The notes beneath the pieces are model-generated. The model made no database searches. It had not been told where the DNA came from and saw only the letters and a program-made list of their open reading frames with translations. From Treponema sp. (lineage in GTDB: Bacteria; Spirochaetota; Spirochaetia; Treponematales; Breznakiellaceae), in contig JAISPY010000063.1 of NCBI GenBank assembly GCA_031274565.1, positions 1 through 11,502 of the forward strand: a DNA stretch of 11,502 nt, in the 5' to 3' direction. Both the position numbers and the translations under genes were made by a program. Positions 1 to 5,648 of this stretch are shown here, one piece after another. Position 1 is the first letter of the stretch. Every line of letters starts with the position of its first letter.

Positions 1-237
1 ACCTTAAATATTGATCAAGATGTCGTTGAAAATGCAAAAATTTACGCAAAAGATACAAAAAGAAGTATTTCAAAATTAGTTGAAGAATATTTATCTTCAA
101 TTTCCGAAAAAAATGTAAAGGTAAATAATAGACCTTTGGGACCAATAACAAAAGAATTGGTTGGAATAATAAGAATGGATAAAAATATTGACTATAAAGA
201 ATTATTATTAGAAGCCTTAATGGAAAAATATTTATGA
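1..237 (+). CDS. Partial antitoxin, ribbon-helix-helix type (DUF6364-like), 5' end outside window
   Basis: The open frame runs from the first base to a TGA at 235-237 and gives 78 codons without a start, so the N-terminus lies upstream of the window. The visible protein begins TLNIDQDVVENAKIYAKDTK and continues with SISKLVEEYLSSI. This matches the pattern of small DNA-binding antitoxins of the DUF6364/ribbon-helix-helix kind: a short beta strand, a helix 'vvenAkiyAk', then 'SiSklVeeyl'. Such proteins neutralise a PIN-domain RNase and repress their own operon. The stop overlaps the start of the next gene as ATGA, typical of translationally coupled antitoxin-toxin pairs. Base composition is very AT-rich (16 G/C in the first 60 bases), unlike the genes from 949 onward, which suggests horizontal acquisition. 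The family name rests on motif memory; the antitoxin role also rests on the neighbour. Confidence 0.72.
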   Translation, partial: TLNIDQDVVENAKIYAKDTKRSISKLVEEYLSSISEKNVKVNNRPLGPITKELVGIIRMDKNIDYKELLLEALMEKYL

Positions 238-671
238 AAGATAAAATATTTTTTGATAATGATGTTGTATTGGATATTTCTATTAAAAGAGACAATGATA
301 TAAAAGACTCAATAAAGCTAATAAATCTTGCCGAAGAAGGTGAATATAGAGGTTGTACATCATCAGTAATATTTACTAATACATATTATATACAAAAGAA
401 ATTAAAAGATCATGAGACATCAATAAATTTTCTGAAAAAGTTAAGATTAATACTAAATATTTTAAATGTAGATGACATAATAATACAAAAGGCATTAGAA
501 TCAGGCTGGAATGATTTTGAAGATTCAGTACAATATTTTACTGCGGTACAAAATAAAATAGATTATATAATAACACGAAATACAGATGATTATAAAAAAT
601 CAATAATTCCTGTATATACACCAACGGAATTTTTAAAAATGATCGAAATAAAAAAAAGCAACGGCGCATAA
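234..671 (+). CDS. PIN-domain toxin (VapC-like ribonuclease)
   Basis: This 145-residue protein has the size and layout of PIN-domain toxins, metal-dependent RNases of type II toxin-antitoxin systems. Acidic residues of the expected active site are visible: D8 and D10 in FFDNDVVLD near the N-terminus, a cluster D94/E96/D97 in NDFEDSVQ, and D118/D119 in IITRNTDDY, followed by the usual 'PvyTPtEFL' ending. The start ATG overlaps the antitoxin stop by 4 nt, so the pair is probably one transcript with coupled translation. The gene is AT-rich throughout, and its last codons and stop run into a GC-rich repeat that begins near 663. RNase activity is expected from the family. The RNA target, often a tRNA or rRNA for VapC, cannot be read from sequence. 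Confidence 0.8.
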   Translation: MKDKIFFDNDVVLDISIKRDNDIKDSIKLINLAEEGEYRGCTSSVIFTNTYYIQKKLKDHETSINFLKKLRLILNILNVDDIIIQKALESGWNDFEDSVQYFTAVQNKIDYIITRNTDDYKKSIIPVYTPTEFLKMIEIKKSNGA

Positions 672-685
672 CAGGTCTGTATATG

Positions 686-707
686 CAAAACGCCTGACGG
701 CGTTTTG
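686..707. repeat. Hairpin 1 of an intergenic hairpin cluster
   Basis: A perfect 9-bp stem (686-694 with 699-707, caaaacgcc/ggcgttttg) encloses the loop TGAC. It starts 15 nt after the toxin stop. It is the first of three consecutive hairpins (686-707, 715-754, 767-813) and could be part of one dispersed intergenic repeat. Confidence 0.6.
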
Positions 708-714
708 GGCTCCG

Positions 715-754
715 AAAAACCCCAGTCGGCGCTATGCGCCTTTGTGGGGTTTTT
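715..754. terminator. Bidirectional terminator-like hairpin downstream of the toxin-antitoxin pair
   Basis: AAAAACCCCA (715-724) pairs with TGGGGTTTTT (745-754). Inside it a second small stem, ggcgc/gcgcc (728-732 with 736-740), closes a TAT loop. A-tract and T-tract flank a GC core, so it can work as a Rho-independent terminator on either strand. It sits about 45 nt after the toxin stop. The upstream word ggcgcata (663-670) is also the reverse complement of tatgcgcc (733-740), giving an alternative longer fold or the ends of a small repeat element. Confidence 0.55.
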
Positions 755-766
755 CTCCGCCACATG

Positions 767-813
767 TTGGCCCGCCTATAAGCAAACCTATGGTTTGCTT
801 ATAGGCGGGCCAA
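767..813. repeat. Perfect 22-bp inverted repeat with 3-nt loop
   Basis: Bases 767-788 are the exact reverse complement of 792-813, with only TAT between them. The stem contains ggcccgcc and ataagcaaacc. There is no T-tract on either side, so it is not an ordinary Rho-independent terminator. It may be a palindromic repeat unit (REP/MITE-like), a cruciform, or a transcript-stabilising hairpin. It does not overlap any gene. Confidence 0.85.
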
Positions 814-828
814 AACGTCATACAGCCG

Positions 829-859
829 AAACGGTCAGCATGGCCAGGTACCGTTTTTT
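829..859 (+). terminator. Weak terminator-like hairpin before the metQ promoter
   Basis: AAACGGT (829-835) pairs with ACCGTTT (850-856) around a 14-nt loop, and the T run extends to 859. It lies just upstream of the metQ promoter, so it could stop read-through from upstream. The stem is only 7 bp and a large loop weakens it. Confidence 0.35.
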
Positions 860-872
860 CTTGATTTTGGTA

Positions 873-901
873 TTGACAAAATAAAGGCACCGCGCTATAT
901 T
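873..901 (+). promoter_or_regulatory. Strong sigma70-type promoter of the metQ operon
   Basis: A perfect -35 box TTGACA (873-878) is followed by a 17-nt spacer and TATATT (896-901), one mismatch from the -10 consensus. Transcription would start near 908, leaving a leader of about 40 nt. The leader ends in AAAGGAG (935-941), 7 nt before the ATG at 949. The leader is too short for a SAM riboswitch, and I see no obvious operator. Confidence 0.78.
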
Positions 902-948
902 GCATAGTATTCCGATAGGAATAAACAAATGATGAAAGGAGATCACTG

Positions 949-1779
949 ATGAAAAAAGGATTATTGATACTGCTGGCTCTGGGGTTAAGCGGTATGGCGG
1001 GGGTGTTTGCCGGGTCTAAACAGGAGACTTCCGGCCAGCAAGTGGTTAAAATCGGCGTTATGGGAGAAGAGTTGCGTCCCGCGTGGAATACCGCGGCGGC
1101 GGCTCTGGCAAAAGAAGGGATTACGGTTGAACTGGTTACGTTCAGCGATTACGCAGTGCCCAACCGGGCGCTCGCGGACGGCGATATCGACCTGAATTCC
1201 TTTCAGCACGACGCTTTTTTGCAGAACGAGATTAAAAATCAAAAGTATGACCTCACCGCCATCGGCAATACGGTCATTTTCTTCCTGGGGGTGTATTCCC
1301 ATAAAATCAAGAGTCTCGATGAGCTTAAAGACGGCGACACCGTGGTTATTATGAACGACGCCACCAACGGAGGCCGGGCGCTCAAGGTACTTGAATCAGC
1401 GGGGATCTTTACCCTGGACCCTTCCAAGGGGAACACCCCCACGGTACGGGACATTGTATCCAACCCCAAAAATATACACGTGGTGGAGGTTGACGCCTCC
1501 CAGACCTGGCGGACCCTGGATGACCCCCAAGTGGCCGCGGCGGTGGTCAACTCCACCTTTGTGGTGGACGGCGGCGGGGTTCCGGCCCGGGACGCCATTT
1601 ACATCAAGCCTATTGATAAGGAAGGGGACAAGCCCTACATCAACATCGCGGTGGCTCGGACCAAGGATAAGGATAATCCGGTCTATAAAAAGGTCATTGC
1701 CGCCTTCCAGAGCGCGGAGGTGGCCAGGGTGATTACCGATGAGCCGCCCTTAAAAGGTACGGCCCTGCCGGCCTGGTAG
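949..1779 (+). CDS. metQ: MetQ/NlpA-family substrate-binding protein of an amino-acid ABC importer
   Basis: This 276-residue protein is the extracytoplasmic binding component that delivers substrate to the MetN/MetI pair encoded downstream. The N-terminus is a clear signal peptide (MKK, hydrophobic 5-20, cleavage probably after VFA at 21). There is no cysteine, so the lipobox usual in MetQ/NlpA is absent and the mature protein is probably free in the periplasm. Family motifs are present: FQH at 85-87, NDATN at 136-140 with GR at 142-143, VNST at 200-203, and a C-terminal W. Compared with Escherichia coli MetQ as I recall it, several pocket-proximal residues differ: FQHKPYL has become FQHDAFL and PNDPTN has become MNDATN. 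Methionine is therefore likely but not certain as ligand. First gene of the six-gene operon, with its own strong promoter and ribosome-binding site. Confidence 0.9.
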   Translation: MKKGLLILLALGLSGMAGVFAGSKQETSGQQVVKIGVMGEELRPAWNTAAAALAKEGITVELVTFSDYAVPNRALADGDIDLNSFQHDAFLQNEIKNQKYDLTAIGNTVIFFLGVYSHKIKSLDELKDGDTVVIMNDATNGGRALKVLESAGIFTLDPSKGNTPTVRDIVSNPKNIHVVEVDASQTWRTLDDPQVAAAVVNSTFVVDGGGVPARDAIYIKPIDKEGDKPYINIAVARTKDKDNPVYKKVIAAFQSAEVARVITDEPPLKGTALPAW

Positions 1780-1794
1780 GACTTGATAACTGCC

Positions 1795-1830
1795 CGGGGA
1801 ATGTCCGCGGTTAGCTCTGGACCTTCCCCG
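1795..1830 (+). other. Intercistronic hairpin between metQ and the next gene
   Basis: CGGGGAATGTCC (1795-1806) pairs with GGACCTTCCCCG (1819-1830): 11 of 12 positions pair, around a 12-nt loop. No T-tract follows, so it is unlikely to be a full terminator. Hairpins here in binding-protein operons often protect the upstream message or lower downstream expression, so that the binding protein is made in excess; that role is inferred. Confidence 0.6.
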
Positions 1831-1867
1831 CTTATTCGGCTATTTTAGCAAGGGGGGGAAGGGGGAG

Positions 1868-2920
1868 GTGATGAGATTACCCAAGGAATTGCATCAGGCA
1901 GCGGAACAGTACCGGAATTGGATTCTTACCTATTTAAAGATTGGACAGGAGCTTATCTATCTGTCCCAGGATGCTATAAAACGGGTTCCCCTTTCGCCGG
2001 AAGAAATCCGCGGGTTAGTGGAAAAATCCCTCATTGCCTACAGCGAAAAAAAGGTGGATATGCCGTCCAAGATCGCCCTCCATCCCCTGGAGGACACTTT
2101 TTTTCATGCCATGCCCGCCTATGTGCCGGAACGGTTCGCCGCAGGGATTAAGTGGGGATCCTGTTTTCCTCAAAACCAGGGGCGGTTCGGTTTTCCCCAG
2201 GCCCAAGGGCTTATCATTTTTAACGATCACCTCTCAGGGATGCCCCTGGCCGTGATGGATTGCAAATATATTACGGAGATCCGTACCGCTGCGGTAACCT
2301 ATACCGCCATAAGGTATCTAGCGCCGAAGGACGCGCACACTTTTGGCATGATAGGCTGCGGCGTTGAGGGCCGGCAGCATGTAAAAAATATTGCAACCGT
2401 CCTTCCCGCCCTTAAAACCATATATGTTTACGATATCTTTGAAGCTGCTGCGGATTCCCTCATCGCGGATTTACAACCCGGTATAGGGGTAAAAATCGTT
2501 AAGGCCGCTTCGTATGAGGAACTGGTCAAAAATTCAGCGGTTATTGCGTCGGCTACCATTGCCAAGGAAGACTACGCTCCGGTCATCAAAGACGCCTGGA
2601 TAAGCATGGGAAAAACCATCCTTCTCTGTGAAGGGCATACCCTCTATGAAGATAGTATCTTTAAGCGGGCGGATAAGTACATTGTAGACAGCCGGGAACA
2701 GGTGGAGCAGTTTGTGCAGTACGGTTATTACCCCTTCGGCCATCCCCCAATTTACGCGGAAACCGGAGAAGTAGCCGCAGGAACGGTCCGGGGCAGGGAA
2801 CATGCGGATGAGCTTATCATAGGCAACAACTTCGGCATGGCGGTGGAAGATATGTTTGTGGTACGGGCCGTCTTTGATTACGCCCTGAAGAACCATCTTG
2901 GGGTACGGTTACCGCTCTAA
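1868..2920 (+). CDS. Ornithine cyclodeaminase/mu-crystallin family NAD(P)-dependent enzyme, substrate unknown
   Basis: The 350-residue protein shows the family layout: an N-terminal LSQDAI element (32-37), K68 in MPSK, FHAMPAYV (79-86), GIKW (93-96), a beta segment ending TEIRTAA (136-142), then a Rossmann fold with GCGVEG (163-168) and acidic D189 at the end of the second strand, and a C-terminal GMAVEDM. Family members include ornithine cyclodeaminase, ketimine reductase (mu-crystallin), alanine dehydrogenase and SbnB-type opine enzymes. In true cyclodeaminases a catalytic Asp sits in a NAxGxD segment; my alignment by eye places ILLCEGH (251-257) there, with His at the Asp position. The protein is therefore probably a ketimine reductase or amino-acid dehydrogenase rather than a cyclodeaminase. 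Start: GTG at 1868 or ATG at 1871, both behind the purine-rich tract 1851-1868. It sits between metQ and metN, tying it to transport. Confidence 0.85.
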   Translation: MMRLPKELHQAAEQYRNWILTYLKIGQELIYLSQDAIKRVPLSPEEIRGLVEKSLIAYSEKKVDMPSKIALHPLEDTFFHAMPAYVPERFAAGIKWGSCFPQNQGRFGFPQAQGLIIFNDHLSGMPLAVMDCKYITEIRTAAVTYTAIRYLAPKDAHTFGMIGCGVEGRQHVKNIATVLPALKTIYVYDIFEAAADSLIADLQPGIGVKIVKAASYEELVKNSAVIASATIAKEDYAPVIKDAWISMGKTILLCEGHTLYEDSIFKRADKYIVDSREQVEQFVQYGYYPFGHPPIYAETGEVAAGTVRGREHADELIIGNNFGMAVEDMFVVRAVFDYALKNHLGVRLPL

Positions 2921-2927
2921 ATTAGGT

Positions 2928-3959
2928 ATGATTCAGCTTGTCCATGTTACCAAAACATTCCGTACCGGTCACGCGATTCACGCGGTGAGAGACGTATCGC
3001 TCAGGGTGGAAGACGGCGAAATATTCGGGGTTATCGGCTTTTCCGGCGCGGGTAAAAGCACCCTGGTACGGTGCGTCAACCTGCTGGAACGTCCCGATTC
3101 CGGGGAGGTCTTGATAGACAAGCAGGATCTGACGCGCTTGTCAGAGGCGCAGCTCCGTTCCGCCCGTAAAAAGATAGGCATGATATTTCAGCATTTCAAC
3201 CTCTTCCGTTCCCGCACAGTGGGAAGCAATATCGCCTTTTCCCTCAAGTACAGCGGGATGACCAAGGAAGCGATAGACAGCCGGGTGAAGGATCTGCTTA
3301 AACTCGTGGGCCTTGAGGACAAGGAGCATAGCTACCCCTCCCAGCTTTCGGGGGGGCAGAAACAGCGGGTCGGCATCGCCCGCGCGCTGGCTTCCAATCC
3401 TTCCATACTCCTCTGCGACGAAGCCACCAGCGCCCTGGACCCGCAGACCACCGGTTCCATTCTTGCCCTGCTCAGGGAACTCAATAAGAAGCTTGGGATA
3501 ACCATTATCATCATTACCCATGAAATGCGGGTTATAAAGTCGATATGCGGACGCGCCGCGGTCATGGACCAGGGGGCTATTGTCGAGGAAGGCTCGATAT
3601 TCGATCTCTTTTCAAATCCCCGGCAACAAATCACCCGGGACTTCATCGCCACCACCTCCCACCTGTATAAGATCTACGACCTTATCGCCGAAGACGCTCC
3701 TGTGGTGCGGCTCGCCCCCAGTCAGATTTTGGCGCGTTTCAGCTATCAGGGGCGCAATACGGTGGAGGCCCTCATATCCACCGCATCGGTACAATTCAAG
3801 GTAAAGCTCAACATTATTTTTGGCGATCTGGACATTATTCAGGAAACACCCATGGGAGGGCTTATCATCATCATGGACGGGGAGCCGGAAGCGGTGGCCC
3901 GGACTATGGCATGGTTTGCCGAAAAGGGAGTAAAGGTGGAGGTGCTTAAACATGGCTGA
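2928..3959 (+). CDS. metN: Methionine-type ABC importer ATP-binding protein MetN
   Basis: This 343-residue cytoplasmic ATPase powers the MetI permease and is the same length as E. coli MetN. All ABC signatures are present: Walker A GFSGAGKST (37-45), Q-loop Q88 in FQHFNLF, signature LSGGQ (140-144), Walker B ILLCDE (160-165) and the switch His H198 in ITHEM. The C-terminal ~100 residues form the NIL/ACT-like regulatory domain known from MetN, which binds methionine and inhibits transport when the cell is full. I chose ATG 2928 because homologues begin MIxLxxVxKxF; an in-frame TTG at 2898 would add ten residues overlapping the preceding gene. The gap to the preceding stop is 7 nt and the gene overlaps metI by 8 nt, so translation is probably coupled. 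Confidence 0.94.
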   Translation: MIQLVHVTKTFRTGHAIHAVRDVSLRVEDGEIFGVIGFSGAGKSTLVRCVNLLERPDSGEVLIDKQDLTRLSEAQLRSARKKIGMIFQHFNLFRSRTVGSNIAFSLKYSGMTKEAIDSRVKDLLKLVGLEDKEHSYPSQLSGGQKQRVGIARALASNPSILLCDEATSALDPQTTGSILALLRELNKKLGITIIIITHEMRVIKSICGRAAVMDQGAIVEEGSIFDLFSNPRQQITRDFIATTSHLYKIYDLIAEDAPVVRLAPSQILARFSYQGRNTVEALISTASVQFKVKLNIIFGDLDIIQETPMGGLIIIMDGEPEAVARTMAWFAEKGVKVEVLKHG

Positions 3960-4632
3960 GATATTGACGCGGATAATGCCGAATGTGATGGAAAGAATCC
4001 CGGAACTCTTCACCAGTCTCTGGCAGACCGTTCATATGATCCTGGTAACAGGGGTCATTTCCTTCTTGTTCGGCATCGTCTTCGCCGTGATCCTTACAGT
4101 AACCCGGAAAGGGGGCATCATGGAAAACATCCTCTGCTGGACGGTGCTGGACAAGATCATCAACTTTTTCCGCTCCGTACCGTTTATCATCCTCATAGCC
4201 CTGCTCATTCCGCTGACCCGGATCATGGTGGGAACCGCCATCGGCGTCCGGGGGGCCATTCCGCCGCTGATATTCGGCACGGCGCCTTTTTTCACCCGCC
4301 AAATGGAGAGCGCCCTGGCTGAAATAGACCGGGGATCCATCGAGGCGGCCCTGTCCATGGGTTCCGGCCCTGCGGGGATTATCTTTCGGGTATACCTCAA
4401 GGAAAGCATCCCCGGCATTATCCGGGGCGTTACCATCACCATTATCAGCCTCATAGGGCTTACCGCCATGGCGGGAGCGGTCGGGGGCGGCGGGCTGGGG
4501 GATTTCGCCATCCGTTACGGCTATCAGCGCTACCAGACCGACATTACGGTGGTAACGGTGATTATCCTGATCCTGATGGTTTCCCTGGTACAGGGCTTGG
4601 GTAATTTTCTGGCCAAGAAAGCAAGCCACTAA
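3952..4632 (+). CDS. metI: Methionine-type ABC importer permease MetI
   Basis: The 226-residue protein is very hydrophobic, with about five membrane segments (roughly 26-50, 66-88, 100-115, 155-175 and 195-215). The conserved FRSVPFIILIALLIP stretch (73-87) is typical of MetI. The coupling-helix EAA motif, EAALSMGSGPAGIIFRV (131-147), contacts the MetN ATPase. Start ATG 3952 lies inside the end of metN and has GGAGG at 3938-3942. It forms the inner-membrane channel with MetN2, receiving substrate from the MetQ-like protein. Confidence 0.93.
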   Translation: MAEILTRIMPNVMERIPELFTSLWQTVHMILVTGVISFLFGIVFAVILTVTRKGGIMENILCWTVLDKIINFFRSVPFIILIALLIPLTRIMVGTAIGVRGAIPPLIFGTAPFFTRQMESALAEIDRGSIEAALSMGSGPAGIIFRVYLKESIPGIIRGVTITIISLIGLTAMAGAVGGGGLGDFAIRYGYQRYQTDITVVTVIILILMVSLVQGLGNFLAKKASH

Positions 4633-4667
4633 AAAAAGTATGCCGGGGCTTGTCATAGAGGAAGTGT

Positions 4668-5648
4668 ATGCATTGTAGCAGAAGAGCCGCCATTATCGGC
4701 GTGGGAAATGTGGGTTCCACCACCGCCTTTTCCCTGGCGTCCCAGGGTCTGGTGAATGAACTGGTCCTCATCGACATCAAAGCAAAAAAGTCCGAAGGGG
4801 ACGCCTTTGATCTGGAGGACGCGGCAGCCCGGCTGCCGGTGCAGATAAAGGTCTGGGCCAATGACTGGGAGAAAGCGGCGGAGAGCGACATTATGATCCT
4901 CTCCGCCGGTCCCCTCCCCCGGCCGGATCAGACCCGGCTGGATACCCTGGAGGACGCTAAAAAAATAGTGAACGAAGTGGTGCCCCGGCTTCTGGCCTTA
5001 AATTTTCAGGGCCTCATCGTCAATATCACCAATCCCTGTGATGTGGTGTCCCATCACCTGTGGAAAAAATCCGGTTTCCCGGCGGCCCGGGTCTTTGGTA
5101 CCGGTACCCTGCTGGACACGTTTCGTTTGAAAAAGATCCTGGGAAAAATCACCGGGACCGCCCCTTCCAATATCGAAGGTTTTTCCCTGGGCGAGCATGG
5201 GGACTCCCAGGTGGTGCCCTGGTCCCATGTGAGCATAGGCGGCATGCCCCTCCTCGACCTCATGGCCGAGGACAAGACGCCGGAAGGGCGATACCGGAAT
5301 TTGGATTTGAAGGAACTTAACCGTCAGGTTGCCTATGCGGGATGGGAAGTACTGCTCCGTAAAGGCGCGACCTATTACGGCATTGCCACTGCTGCGGCGG
5401 ATCTGGTCCGGGCGATCCTGAACGATGAACGACGGGTTTTGCCGGTTTCCGCCGGTTTGTCGGGCCAGTATGGGCTTGAAGGTCTGCATATCGGCGTTCC
5501 CGCGCTGATTGGGGCGGGGGGTGTGGAGGAGATTATCGAACTGAAACTCACGGACGGGGAACGTGCGGCCCTTCGGGAATCCGCAAAAATCATTCAATCG
5601 TATATTGCCAAACTGGATGAAAGGAGCTTCCATGCCGCAAACCAGTAA
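4668..5648 (+). CDS. NAD-dependent L-2-hydroxyacid dehydrogenase of the lactate/malate dehydrogenase family (L-HicDH-like)
   Basis: The 326-residue protein has the NAD-binding GVGNVG (11-16), D36 for the ribose hydroxyls (NADH preference), NP at 122-123, catalytic D150 and R153 in GTGTLLDTFR, and the proton-relay H177 in GEHGD. The mobile loop has R90 in QTRLD, equivalent to Arg109 of lactate dehydrogenase. At the position that sets specificity (Gln102 in lactate, Arg102 in malate dehydrogenases) it has P84, so neither pyruvate nor oxaloacetate is the obvious substrate. GTGTLLDT, GEHGxSQ and NDW recall L-2-hydroxyisocaproate dehydrogenase, which reduces bulky 2-oxo acids. It lies 35 nt after metI with GAGGA at 4658-4662, and its end overlaps the aminotransferase by 17 nt. 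The product of that neighbour, a 2-oxo acid, is the likely substrate; this is inference. Confidence 0.85.
   Translation: MHCSRRAAIIGVGNVGSTTAFSLASQGLVNELVLIDIKAKKSEGDAFDLEDAAARLPVQIKVWANDWEKAAESDIMILSAGPLPRPDQTRLDTLEDAKKIVNEVVPRLLALNFQGLIVNITNPCDVVSHHLWKKSGFPAARVFGTGTLLDTFRLKKILGKITGTAPSNIEGFSLGEHGDSQVVPWSHVSIGGMPLLDLMAEDKTPEGRYRNLDLKELNRQVAYAGWEVLLRKGATYYGIATAAADLVRAILNDERRVLPVSAGLSGQYGLEGLHIGVPALIGAGGVEEIIELKLTDGERAALRESAKIIQSYIAKLDERSFHAANQ

Noticed and set aside
538..765. Minus-strand open frame of 75 codons
   Set aside because: It overlaps the AT-rich toxin gene and the hairpin cluster; its codons are explained by palindromic repeats and no family pattern is visible.
902..948. SAM or other methionine riboswitch before metQ
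   Set aside because: The leader after the promoter is only about 40 nt and lacks the needed helices.
5563..5631. N-terminal extension of the aminotransferase
   Set aside because: It lies inside the dehydrogenase gene; a clear AAGGAG serves the ATG at 5632.
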